64,000 nt of DNA, taken from Symbiodinium natans. Taxonomy: Eukaryota; Sar; Dinophyceae; Suessiales; Symbiodiniaceae. The stretch spans positions 722,176-786,175 of the forward strand of contig CAJNDS010000158.1 of the NCBI GenBank assembly GCA_905221605.1, written 5' to 3'. The position numbers were made by a program, and so were the translations under genes. Below are positions 31,340 through 40,904 of the stretch, piece by piece (the first letter of the stretch is position 1; the number at the start of each line of letters is the position of its first letter). Below the pieces are notes generated by a model that was not told the DNA's origin, ran no database searches, and was given only the letters and a program-made list of their open reading frames with translations.

Positions 31340-32610
31340 TGTTCCGGAATGTGGCATGTGAAGCTCTGTGTGAAGCGAAGAGAGGAGTTGTTTGCATCAA
31401 ACATGGGGCCAAGACATGGGAGTCCAGGCGGGGAGGAGCCGAAGTTCTCAGGCAGGTGGGGCCACACACAATGCTGCTTCAGTGTGCGTGCCTGTCGGAC
31501 CATATAAGAGACCCTGCCATTCTTTGGGGATTTGAAGTTCCGTTTTTGCGCACCCATGTAGCTCCTGCAACTTTTGAGTCCTAAGTGTTTGCCAGGCGCT
31601 GTGACGCAGCACTTTGCGCCAGTGTCGATCAGATCCTGCCTCTTGACTGAAATGGCACATGCGTGACACTGGCCGTGCACCATCCTAGGTTGAAGCCACA
31701 AGTGCATCACTTGGTCAGCAGAGAGGAGAACAAAACTCACCTCCCAGCGAGTGTCGGCCAAGGTAGGGATCCCATAGACGGCCCTCGTGGAGATGAGTGC
31801 CTGGGCTACTTGCCCCAGCCCTATATACTTGTCAGCATGAGAAGGCTTTGCAAGTCTTGGTAGAAGTTCACTTAGGCCAGTCCAAATGCAGAGAGACAGA
31901 GAGAGAACTTCACTTTCTGAGCAAGAAGTTAGAGAGCTCAGTAGCAGGCACTTGAAGCGATGGTGGCACGGTGCAACTGAGGGCTCACATCGTCTCCAAC
32001 TACTGGAACTTGGCCACGTTCACGGTCTTTCTGCAGGAGTGTGGGGTGTGTCGGTGTGTCGTGAAATGCTGACACAGATTCAGGAAGAGCGGAGAGCTGA
32101 GTTTTAGGGCGGAGAGGCTCGGGTTGTGTATGGTTATGCTGTTCGACTCGGCCCGTAGCCTTTTTCCATCTCGACCTCCACTCTCGCGCTGTGATTTCCC
32201 AGACTCACCGTCACGACCCAAAGTCATCAAGCGCAAACTCGAGTGCTTGCATCAGGCGGATCCGAGCGAGCACCTGCACTTCTCGTGCCACTTTGCATTT
32301 ACGTTTTTCAAGCCCAGCAATGCTCTTAAACGAAGTCTATCGCACTTGCCCATGGCCGTGACCGATCCGTTGACGCAGGTATTTGCATGTGGTCGCGAAG
32401 ATGGTGGCTTCCGCAACCTATGCCGCAACCCCAGCTACTGAAGCGGTGACTGTGAAGTCAGATGTCCTTCGTTTGCTTCGAGCTGTGGGTCTTTGGAATC
32501 CCCGCCCGCATGCGTCAGCTGAGCACTTGCCAGCTGACAGGTTCAAAGAGCTTGGATTGTGATGGCCCCTTAGCAGAACTAGCATCGGATTTGCCGCTTC
32601 CACTCAAACA
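31340..32610. other. Unassigned, with one coding-like segment
   Basis: A short frame from ATG near 32400 encodes MVASATYAATPATEAVTVKS then DVLRLLRAVGLWNPRPHASA and stops at about 32561; it may be an exon of the gene that follows. Other ORFs here are unsupported. Confidence 0.35.
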
Positions 32611-32616
32611 GCAACA

Positions 32617-33148
32617 ATGCATCCAGAGCTTTCCTGCCAGCTGGCCAGACGCGGATTGCGCCTGGGCTCCCTGGCGCCGCCAGGGGCGTCAGGCCAGCAG
32701 GCGCCAGCCAGGGCCTGGCAGGTCAGTCTGCAGTTGCTGACAGATGGACTCGGCGAGCGCGACCTGGCCACGCGTGCAAGGGCCAGCCGCAGCTTGCCTT
32801 GGGAATACGGCCTCCGAGTCGGGAGTCAGGGAGAGAGGGGGGGGACGTGGCCTACGGTCAGCTCTCCCGCGCCGGTGCGAGGGGCGACTGGCTGCCAGGT
32901 CAAGCATATCGTGCTTCACCCGCCCTGGTTTCGTTGAACATGGTTAGCAGCAGTGCTGTAAAAGATGCCGGTCAATGGCGGCGATGGCCCGAGGTGCGCA
33001 GTGGAAGCGCGGGGTGGGTTTTTTGGCTGGCGCCGCAAAAGCGACGTGCGAAGTCTCCGATGCTGCGTTCAGCATGGCGATTAATCGCTGCGAGAGGGCA
33101 GTGAATGCCCGGAAAGATGTCAGCGACCCTGAGACGCTAGCAACATAA
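32617..33148 (+). CDS. PPR-like (pentatricopeptide) gene fragment
   Basis: Segment A (32617 to about 32860) encodes ARAWQVSLQLLTDGLGERDL and ATRARASRSLPWEYGLRV. Segment B (about 32954-33148, in-frame ATG at 32975, TAA stop) encodes AMARGAQWKRGVGFLAGAAK then ATCEVSDAAFSMAINRCERA. The spacing W..(A/S)L.LL..(9-12)..A....A...CERA is the form PPR repeats take in dinoflagellate proteins (W..AL.LL ... AISACEKA). PPR proteins bind organellar RNA. Only two to three repeats are seen and residues diverge, so this could be a short member, a partial gene or a decayed copy. The A-B intron is not resolved. Confidence 0.4.
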
Positions 33149-33149
33149 T

Positions 33150-36080
33150 AGATAATCACTCGAGGCTTTGGGCAGTTGTCAGTCATCTTCTGGCGACTCG
33201 CTCTGGAAGGCGGCTTCGTGCGAAATCCGACCTGGAGCTGGCTGCCAGATTCCGAGTGGCTTTGGTTCTCTGTGTGGCATTGTATTCTTGCCCTTCGGGC
33301 CGGGAATTCGGCGATCTCGCTCTGCCTGCCCTGCGCAGATTGCAGTGGCTATGGGCACACATGTATGATTCTGGTTGCGCTTCGGCCCCTGATCATTTTG
33401 CGCCACTCCCAAACAGCTTGAGCCGGACAACGTCGAGATCTGGAAGGCCAAACTGCTGAAGTGGTCTGAAGATGACAAAGGAAGGAGGGACCTGGAGGAC
33501 TTCAAGCAAGCTTCTTTCCTCAATTCTACAAATCCAGTATCCACAATGCACACATCATGGGGTGGCTTGATTCGGTGGACCTCGACAAGGGCGTCAAGCT
33601 AGGCTTTGATGAGTTAACTCCTCTACCCATCTGCCCCCCCCCCCCCACTCTGCGGATGAATGTAGATGTGGGCGGTGGCGTGCTCGATCTGCCGCAAAGG
33701 AACAGACATGCCGTGATCTTAGGCAGCAGTTTGATGTACAGCAACCTGAATAGTGGTGACATGTCTTGGCGAGCAGTTGTGCACGGGGTAAACGCTCAAG
33801 CTTCAAGCGTTGGAGCACAACCGCGGGATGCGTTGGCAGAGCGACTGACCTCGGACTGCGAGCTGCGAGCATTTGCTCATGCGGTACAGCTCTCTCTCCT
33901 GCTGGTCAGGCGGCAAAAAACAACCCTCAACCCCCCAACAAGCCTAAATCCTCTTGCAGGCCGTGCCTTTCCTCAGCCTCAACGGCGCAAGGCCAGCAGG
34001 GCTTAGGGAACAGGTGTGTCGTCGTTGACATGTGGCCGCATCTGTACCTCAGCCAACAAGATGGGGCATGCGCGGCATGATTTTCTGGAGCCGTGCATGC
34101 AGTGCGTTTGAAAAGCTCGTGAGTGCGTGTGTGTTCTCTCGTGTTGTCTGGCTCAGCGGCTTCTTCTTGACGAACGCATGTTCATGCATCTGGTCTGGCT
34201 GCAAGGGTTGCGTGCGCCAGGCATGTTCGCACCTACACGCCGTGCTTGAACGCGGTGCACGAGGTCGCAAGTGCTGCTTCCCACCGTAGCCTCTTTGGTT
34301 GAGCAGTGTCCCACACCGTTGCAAGTGGCAGAGAGCCCCCGACCATGCTACGATACAACTTGCAGCCCCGATGCGAGGTTTCAAGTTGCGATGCTCGGTA
34401 CCGGCACCATCAAACATGTCGCGCCAGGCAATCTTCGGCGAGAAGATGAGAGATGCAGCCTACACCTTATAGGGATCTTAGTACCACTGACATAACTAAA
34501 GGCCATGAGAGCTATGCGCACCCTGGCTTGGCAATGGCACAGGTTGGCCCATACTGCTGCGCGCAGTTCGTGGTCCACGATAAGAAGGCACGCTACCGAG
34601 TGCAAAGAGAGCATCTTCTCCAGTAACTCGCTGCTGGCTTATTCAGATCCGCGAGCGGCCGCTGGAGTTCTACCAGCAGATGCTGAGGCAAGATTAGGGC
34701 GGGGCTTATGTGCGTGTAAAACCGTTGGGCAGTACTGCATTGGCTCAGGTTGGTGGACGGCACTTTGCAGAATGATTTGTGCTATCCAGGCACACGTTCT
34801 CCATTTTCCCTGCGCCGTGCCAATGGTGATCTCCTTCTCATGCAAGGCAAGGTAACGCGCTCCACGCACTGCTACGGAATGGAGTGGGTAGCTCAGCACG
34901 GGCTCTGTTGTCAGGCCGAGCTTCCCTTTAAAGTTTGCGGACTGAGCTGCCACAAAGAAAGCATGTTTTGAGATCCAGATCAGGTTTACGTGGCACCTCG
35001 TGTTTGGGGAGGAGTATGACCCCCCATTGCGCCAGGAGCACTCGCTCGTGGTTCATGTCTAGAGTCCAGACATTGCAGTCCAAGCGAACATTGGGAGTAG
35101 CAGGATGACCAGCGACTTCCGATGCCATTGCGCCTCAAGTTCGGGAACGAGTTCATCCGAAGGCCTTGTCCCTGCCTTGTCCTTGCACATAACCGCAGAT
35201 TCGCCGATTCTGGACTTGTCTGCTGGCAGGGACTGGAATGATGCCGTTGCCTGAGTTGCTGCAAGCCTTGGGTTCAAGGCTATAAGACTCAGAAAGTCTC
35301 AGGCTTGAGGGTCCAAGGGTGGCGGCACGGCGAAGGGCGAAGCCTGTTGCACAAGGGCCGAGTGGCTGTTGGCAGTCTTTGCACCTGGGAGGCCCGAGGT
35401 TGATTCACGTAGAACCATGGACCAATTCGAACCAATGGGGCACATTTTGCGTTGTGCTTCTTTCTGGCCAAGGTGGTTCTGAATCCCAGCACCCCGAAGA
35501 AGATCGTGGAAGAAATCAACTATGATCAAATGACCGTTAGATGACCGGCGCGCCCATGAGCTCAATAAAACAGTCGCTCTTTTTTTGCTGCTGGAAGTAT
35601 CTCATAGGAAGGCTTGATTCACGAACTTCTACCCTGCCTTCAAGCCTTGCATTCGGAATGTTTCGTAACGACGGGTGTAACGACATGCTCCCAGACTACC
35701 TGGGCTCCAATATGATTTCACGCAAACTGTCGCTGCACAGGCTTGTCACCTGCGCAAAGTCTGGGTGAGAGTGCTGAAGTTTAGCCACTATAGTCCCTAG
35801 AGTCGCTGTGGTTTGAGAAGGGCCAGGCAATGTCAGCAGCCCTGAGACCCTGAGATGTGGACTGGTGCGGTTCCTTTGGAGTTACAGCTTAGTAGCCCAT
35901 GCCCCATGCTCGCCCGCGGAATTCTGGCTCACTACGCTTGCATGGGTTAGACCTTTTGCCTCTCCAGGGCTGCAGGCACCACAACACTGACTTCTTGGGG
36001 AATCGAAACCCTAAGGGTGCCATCTGGTGCAATCATGTCATGTTTAGGGTTTCGGGTTTCGGGTTTCGTGACTTTTTCCT
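33150..36080. other. Unassigned stretch with many open frames
   Basis: Contains several long overlapping plus ORFs (33557-34006, 34505-34855, 35541-35768) and minus ORFs (33179-33553, 34049-34417). None shows a domain. A C run is at 33636-33647. A frame ending near 35540 (LAKVVLNPSTPKKIVEEINY) is coding-like. Some real exons are likely but I cannot define them. Confidence 0.35.
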
Positions 36081-36086
36081 TTTCAG

Positions 36087-37031
36087 GGCAGAGGCATGGC
36101 ATCATCCCGAGGGGGATGATGAAGGGACCCAGTTGCAAGGAGTTTGGACTGCTGTCTATGAGGCCTGCGTAGGATATACTCCTACGGAGGAGAATGTAAG
36201 TCTAAAGTCGAAAGTCAAGAGTTCTCATCGGCTCATTTGTCCTATGTCTAGCAGGCAGAGGCAGCCAGAGCAGGGCGGTGGGGTGAAGAAGCTGTCACAT
36301 GGTTTGTGCCATTCCAGCTCAGTCAAAAAAGTCCACGGTATGGACTCAGATGTTTTTGCTACATGCCAGCTGGCCACAGGCTGGGTGACCCAACTCTGCG
36401 GCTGAGATGTCGCAGAAGGTTGGGTCGTGTTATTTCACTGCTAAGTGTGACGGGGCCTGTTATGGCAACACTAGGCGACAGGCTGCGAAGAAGCAGTGTA
36501 GCAGCACTTTCAGGAGAAATCAAAACAGCAACAGCTTACAGGGTTGCCGTGAAGGAAGCAAAAGCGATAAGGACCCCCCGCCCCCCTGAGGTCGTTGTGG
36601 CATCTGGATACTTCGATCCTTTGCACTACGGCCACATCGAGTACCTGCAGCGGTCCAGGGAGAGCTTGGGGGGTTTAGGGTTTAGGGTTCAGGGTTTAGG
36701 GCCGTTTAGGGTTTAGGGTTTAGGGTTTAGGGTTAAGGGTTTAGGGTTTAGGGTTTAGGAGGGGCTTTCAAGAGTCTGAGGTTTGGGGCTTAAGGGTGCC
36801 TTCGGGTTGCAGGGGTTTTGGGGCGCAGTCTGAGAGCCCGGGGGCAGTTTCAGGTGGGCAGCTTCCCCACATCCCCGGCGCAGGTCCCTTCGTAATCTCA
36901 TGGCCCTTATGTCACCCGCACTTCGAAACCTACCCGGGCAACTTCCCTCCTGAAGCTATCCTGAGTCAAAGACCCAGCTGTTTCAGGATCTCGGTGACAA
37001 GCTCATCGTCATCGTCAACAACGATGTGCAG
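36087..37031 (+). CDS. Cytidylyltransferase-type nucleotidyltransferase, multi-exon, partial
   Basis: Exon 2 carries VVVASGYFDPLHYGHIEYLQ, the GxFDxxHxGHxxYL motif of the HIGH-superfamily nucleotidyltransferases (CTP:glycerol-phosphate or HldE-like); the two His bind the nucleotide triphosphate. Exon 2 may be read from ATG 36462 (66 codons to 36659) or as a longer exon from acceptor CTAGCAG at 36254, because the frame is open. Exon 1 (36087-36195; TTTTCAG acceptor, GAGAAT|GTAAGT donor) encodes EGDDEGTQLQGVWTAVYEAC and ends in matching phase. The next intron (36660-36986) begins GA (TCCAGG|GAGAGC), contains a telomere-like array, and ends TTTCAG. Exon 3 (36987-37031) is a 15-codon mini-exon, DLGDKLIVIVNNDVQ, giving YLQRSR-DLGDKLIVIVNND, exactly the family order. 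It ends in a GC donor (GTGCAG|GCAAGG). Later exons lie beyond the array at 37143 and were not found. Confidence 0.65.
36674..36760 (+). repeat. Telomere-like array inside a nucleotidyltransferase intron
   Basis: About nine TTTAGGG units with TTCAGGG and TTAAGGG variants, starting 14 bases after the probable GA donor at 36660. Confidence 0.9.
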
Positions 37032-37142
37032 GCAAGGTTTCTTGTCAATCACGAGGGGAAACCTGCGGATGAACTCTCCCGCGACCCCTACGTGCCCCCG
37101 CCTCCCTCCTCCCCAAGATGCAGCGGAAACATCGAAGGTGGG

Positions 37143-37170
37143 TTTACGGTTTAGGGTTTAGGGTTTAGGG
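37143..37170 (+). repeat. Short telomere-like array
   Basis: Three to four TTTAGGG units, downstream of the last recognisable nucleotidyltransferase exon. Confidence 0.8.
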
Positions 37171-37295
37171 GGCTTAAAGGACTCAGCCGTATGGCTCTGC
37201 CTGGCATTCTGCATCCTACACCCTCTCTTGAAACGTCCGTGGGGAGGCTGCCGCTAAGAAAGGCCAGCCATTCATGCCCGGGCCTCAAGGCCCCG

Positions 37296-37385
37296 AATAG
37301 TTTATAATAGTTTATAAGGGTTTATAAGGGCTTATAATAGTTGACAATACTTTACAATAGTTTATATTCGTTTATCATCGTTTAG
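37296..37385. repeat. Degenerate tandem repeat of TAGTTTATAA type
   Basis: About eight 10-11 base units (ATAGTTTATA, GGGTTTATAA, ATAGTTGACA and so on). Confidence 0.75.
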
Positions 37386-38213
37386 GAGGTTGGGATAGGG
37401 AGCGGTTGATGCTGGTGCTAACGAACAGTGTATGAAGTGATTCGGTGTCCGCGCGCCGGACGTTTGCAAGCTGCAGCATGGACAACCCAAACGCTGCATT
37501 CTCTGCACCTTCCCAGAACCTGTGCCCACAAAACATCCCGGTCAGAGAGCCCAGCCCATGCCCTGCATTTAGCAAAGGCCAGCGCGAGAGCGAGTAAAGC
37601 TTGTGCGGTCCCTGGCCTGTGTCGACGCAGCCATCGAGGCTATCGATCAGGAGACCTAGCTGAGGATAGTGGGTTACAGAGCCCTTTGCTGGCCAAACTC
37701 AACGACTGTCTCATTTTCCGTAGACGTTGCAGTGCTCGCCTGTTGGCTGTGAGGACCAAACAGTTCAAAGAACCCTCAGACTATTGCATCCGGATTCCTG
37801 GTTGCAGCTGGCAGCTTGCAGAGTCTCTTCAGTGATGCTTGCTTGTTGGCCACTCAGGACATCTTCACCAACGGTCAGCACCTTAGTGCGGCACGCGGGC
37901 TCATTGCAGCAGCGGCCTTGACATAGGAGTCGGAGTTACCTCTAAGCATGCCAGCTGAGGTGGGGATATCAGGAACGAGGATGTTCCAGAGGCTGTGGAA
38001 TTGTTCTGATTCGGACGTTGCGCTGATGCTTTGGGACCCTATTTTGTGGAGCTATTCTGTATGCAGTCTGGAGACCCGGCGTCGAGGCAGATGTTTGCAG
38101 AGAGCTTGGTATCAAGCTGGTAGACGGCTTGGGAGACAAAGTTCAGTCCTCGTCAGCCCCTCAGCATCTTCCGGGTTGCAGCGTGGCAAGGGCCATGTCA
38201 CCATGTGGCACTA
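37386..38213. other. Unassigned stretch
   Basis: Plus ORF 37428-37835 (135 codons) and a second frame reading NPNAAFSAPSQNLCPQNIPV are both coding-like but unrecognised. A frame running into the array at 38214 encodes VCRELGIKLVDGLGDKVQSS. Confidence 0.35.
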
Positions 38214-38252
38214 ACCCTAAACCCTAAACCCTAAACCCTAAACCCTAAACCG
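38214..38252 (-). repeat. Telomere-like array
   Basis: Five CCCTAAA units. Confidence 0.9.
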
Positions 38253-38491
38253 ATAGCCTTGCGCATAGGTCCTGGCTCATAAGCAAGATCTCGAATCCTG
38301 CAGTCAATGGCACTTCAGGCCGGCTCTGCGAATTAGAAGTTACTTTAGCAGCCCAAATCTGTGAGGGGCATGCTACTTATCTCTTGACCCCCATCCTTGC
38401 AAGTACTCCGCAAGGCTACACATCACCTCCAGGCTGAGACAGCCGATCTCGGTCCGGAAAAAATGGGCAGTCTTCTTCCCGAATAGTTAAG

Positions 38492-38611
38492 ATGTCAGCT
38501 GAGGCTGCTGCGTGTGATGTACACTGGAGCAATCTGGTCTGCGATGTCATGCGTGTGCGGAAACCTTCTGCCGCTAGCTTATGGCTCAGTAAGGGCAGAA
38601 ACATGTACTGA
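38492..38611 (+). CDS. Small ORF or exon, function unknown
   Basis: A 39-residue frame from ATG, MSAEAAACDVHWSNLVCDVM then RVRKPSAASLWLSKGRNMY, with coding-like composition. It immediately precedes the GT31-like exon and may be its upstream exon, but the splice is not defined. Confidence 0.3.
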   Translation: MSAEAAACDVHWSNLVCDVMRVRKPSAASLWLSKGRNMY

Positions 38612-38835
38612 CCTGCAACCAGCATGCAAGCAGTAATCGCTCGAATCATCCGCCCTTGCCTTGCGCTTTGCGTGGTGTACACATCTACTTCGTGCTGGGC
38701 TGGGAAAAGCATCGACCTGACGCTGATCTTCATGAGGATGTCAGTGTCCCGGCCTTCCAGAACTGCGATGTCACAAGTTTACAAACCTCAGAGCAGTGTT
38801 CGAACGTCATGTTCATGTTCTTGCAGCTGACTTGA
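38593..38835 (+). CDS. GT31-like (galactosyltransferase) exon
   Basis: Encodes RGVHIYFVLGWEKHRPDADL then HEDVSVPAFQNCDVTSLQTS and EQCSNVMFMFLQ, ending in TGA at 38833. The order (V.FVLG......L..ED......F.....SL..K/E) matches the N-terminal block of beta-1,3-galactosyltransferase-type GT31 domains. The downstream DDD-containing block was not found, so the gene is partial or its other exons are distant. The frame is open from 38593; the true 5' edge is probably AACCAG near 38622. Confidence 0.4.
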   Translation, partial: GQKHVLTCNQHASSNRSNHPPLPCALRGVHIYFVLGWEKHRPDADLHEDVSVPAFQNCDVTSLQTSEQCSNVMFMFLQLT

Positions 38836-38839
38836 ATGG

Positions 38840-39533
38840 GGCAAAGGCTTGCTTCAACGTTCCTGACAGCATGCGCTGAGCTCTCAGAGTCCTCAGAGTA
38901 GCTGAGGAGCAGAGCTGGATTCGCTTTATGCAGCGAAATCAGTCGCATCCTGCTGCCCTTCACTGGCCAGGTCGTGGTCACCTCCGCTGACAGTTGCCGC
39001 AGCCGCAGTGACCTTCCAAACAGATCCGCCAACCTGTAGCCTTTTTGGTCTGAGGTTCTAGCTCTGCAGTGCGGGCAGTGCTCCATACTGTATTCCTTCT
39101 TATAAATGTCATACTCCATATGGCAACAGTTGGACCCTAAATCTAGCGCTGCGCGACTCCCCTGGCCTGGGCCAGCGTGGAGCAATCATGCGAAGTAGCA
39201 TCTGGCCGGACCCACAATGACGCACACATGATGCACCAGCTAGAGGTCCCACAAGTAACGAGTTTGGGTTTTTGTGCCTGGGGCTGTCCACAAGCAGCCC
39301 ACTTTCGGGCTTCGAGAGCCTAAGCACTGCTTCTGTGCAGAAGTCGACATTCCAAACTAAAATCTCCACCTGACGTTGGGGCGTGTGATAGCCATGCGAA
39401 AGCCGCTAGCTACGGGTTCGAACATCTCGGCGACAAACCAAAGCCTGATTCAAAGAGGGAACTGACGGAGTTAGCGTTAAGGTACCCTTAAATCCACAGA
39501 CTTCCCTCTAAAGGGATATATAGGGCACTACTT
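38840..39533. other. Unassigned stretch
   Basis: A 151-codon minus ORF (38730-39185) contains a CPHC pair but overlaps the GT31-like exon on the other strand; probably antisense chance. Confidence 0.35.
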
Positions 39534-39617
39534 GAAGGTCCATGAGTACTTATAAGTAGGGTTCTAAGTGCCCCAAGTAAGGCGATAACCAGTTCTTACC
39601 CTACTTAAAACCCCGCG
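39534..39617. mobile_element. Foldback element, family A (diverged)
   Basis: Left AAGGTCCATGAGTACTTATAAG, with TAAGTAGGGT mirrored by ACCCTACTTA; the right end is lost. Confidence 0.5.
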
Positions 39618-39667
39618 TGTTTTAGGCCTAGCGGCACGGGCCGGCCCCCCCCCCCCAAAATGCGAAT

Positions 39668-40000
39668 ACGAAACCTCGAACCTGGCACTGTCTTCTCTTT
39701 CCCTTTTTCTCTGTGTTTTGTCTTTCTCGCTCTCCTCGCTCTCTCTCCCTCTTTTTCTTTCTCTGTTTCCTCTTCTCTTTACCTGTTTGTTTTACTCTTT
39801 CTCGTTCGGTTTCTCTTTTGCTTTCTGTTTCTCTTTCTCCTCGCATTTCTCTTGTGCTTCCTTCTTTTAATCTTCTCTTTCTCTTTCTCTTTCTCGTTCT
39901 CTGTTTCTCTTCCTCTTTCTCTTTCTCTTTCTTTTTCTCTTTCTCTTTCTCCCTCATCCATCTTTCTTTTTCTGTCTCTCCTTCTCTTTCCTCTACCCGC
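39668..40000. repeat. Long polypyrimidine tract
   Basis: About 330 bases almost entirely C and T on the plus strand, built from TTTCTC/CTTTCT units. Mirror-like pyrimidine tracts can form triplex (H-DNA). ORFs across it are artefacts. Confidence 0.9.
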
Positions 40001-40206
40001 GCGCGAAGGCGCGCGGGCGCGCGCTCACCCGCGTCAGGAGCATCAGCGGGGTTGGTTCGGGAGCCTTGGAATTCTTTAACAAATGTGGTAAACACGCGTT
40101 TTTTTTCGGTTGGAAAGCCGTTTAACCACCATGAAAGGGAGCATCATGAGCATCAGCGGCTTGCCCAGGCCTCCGAAACCCCGCCGACACTATGTGCTTG
40201 AACGGT

Positions 40207-40296
40207 TGCATGCCCACGAAACACCGAAAAGCAAGACCCCGAATGCCCTTAAGGCTATTCAGGGTATTGCTTTTCGGGTGTTTTGTGGGCATGATG
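40207..40296. repeat. Imperfect inverted repeat (hairpin)
   Basis: GCATGCCCACGAAACACCGA at left is mirrored by CGGGTGTTTTGTGGGCATGA at right, with AGCAAGACCCCGAATGCCCT and AGGGTATTGCTTTT also pairing around a ~5 base loop. Confidence 0.75.
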
Positions 40297-40634
40297 CTCA
40301 TGGACAGCTTACCCCCCCCTGGTTTACCCCCCCCTCCCCCCCATCGAGCGGCTAGCGTGCTCTTAGCAAGCACTCAGCAAGCGCTCGACACTCAGCAAGG
40401 CCTCAGCAGCTGCTCGAGCAATCGAGCATCTGCCGAGAGCCTACCGAACGCCTACCGAGCGCGTAGCGAGCGCTTAGCGAGTGCTTAGCGAGTGCTTAGC
40501 AAGTGCTTTGCAAGTGCTTAGCAAGAAATGCACTAGAAGTCTCCCGATTCAGGAAAGCAAGCACCCCTGCTCACTAAGAGCTTAATGGGGGGGAGGGGGG
40601 GGTATAGGAGGGGGGGGGGGTAAGCTGTCCATGA
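40290..40634. mobile_element. Inverted-repeat-bounded segment carrying an 11-bp tandem array
   Basis: CATGGACAGCTTACCCCCCC near 40290 and its complement GGGGGGGGTAAGCTGTCCATG near 40634 bound the segment. Inside, about 185 bases (40344-40530) are degenerate 11-base units of the type GCTTAGCGAGT. No ORF of note. May be a non-autonomous element. Confidence 0.55.
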
Positions 40635-40736
40635 GATGCCGTGCGAGCGCATAAAATGCGCGAGTTTAGGGGTGTTTTTACGCGGACCCACAAAACACTA
40701 GATATTTACGAGGTTTTCTCCTCTTGGACCCCCCCC

Positions 40737-40790
40737 AAAACATATATATATATATATATGTAAGAGGAACCTTTATGTATTATTAGGCAT
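40737..40790. repeat. AT-rich motif, left edge of satellite block
   Basis: (TA)n followed by GAGGAACCTTTATGTATTAT. The inverted copy of this motif is at 52134-52200. Confidence 0.7.
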
Positions 40791-40904
40791 GTTCTCTTTG
40801 TTTTAATATGTTCTATACTACTGAAGGTTTCGGGTTTAGGGTTTAGGGTCTAGGCTCAGGACTCATCGGGACGTCTGCTACTTGGATTATGGGATTTAGG
40901 GTCT

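Noticed and set aside
33557-33610. EF-hand-like loop DLDKGVKLGFDE
   Set aside because: The Ca-binding positions do not line up (Gly and the fifth ligand are displaced) and no second EF-hand or splice edge is present.
38730-39185. Minus-strand zinc-finger-like ORF with CPHC
   Set aside because: Only one Cys pair, and it is antisense to a better plus-strand coding segment.
39628-40201. Long Ser/Phe/Leu and Glu/Lys/Arg ORFs
   Set aside because: Artefacts of the polypyrimidine tract, open on both strands.
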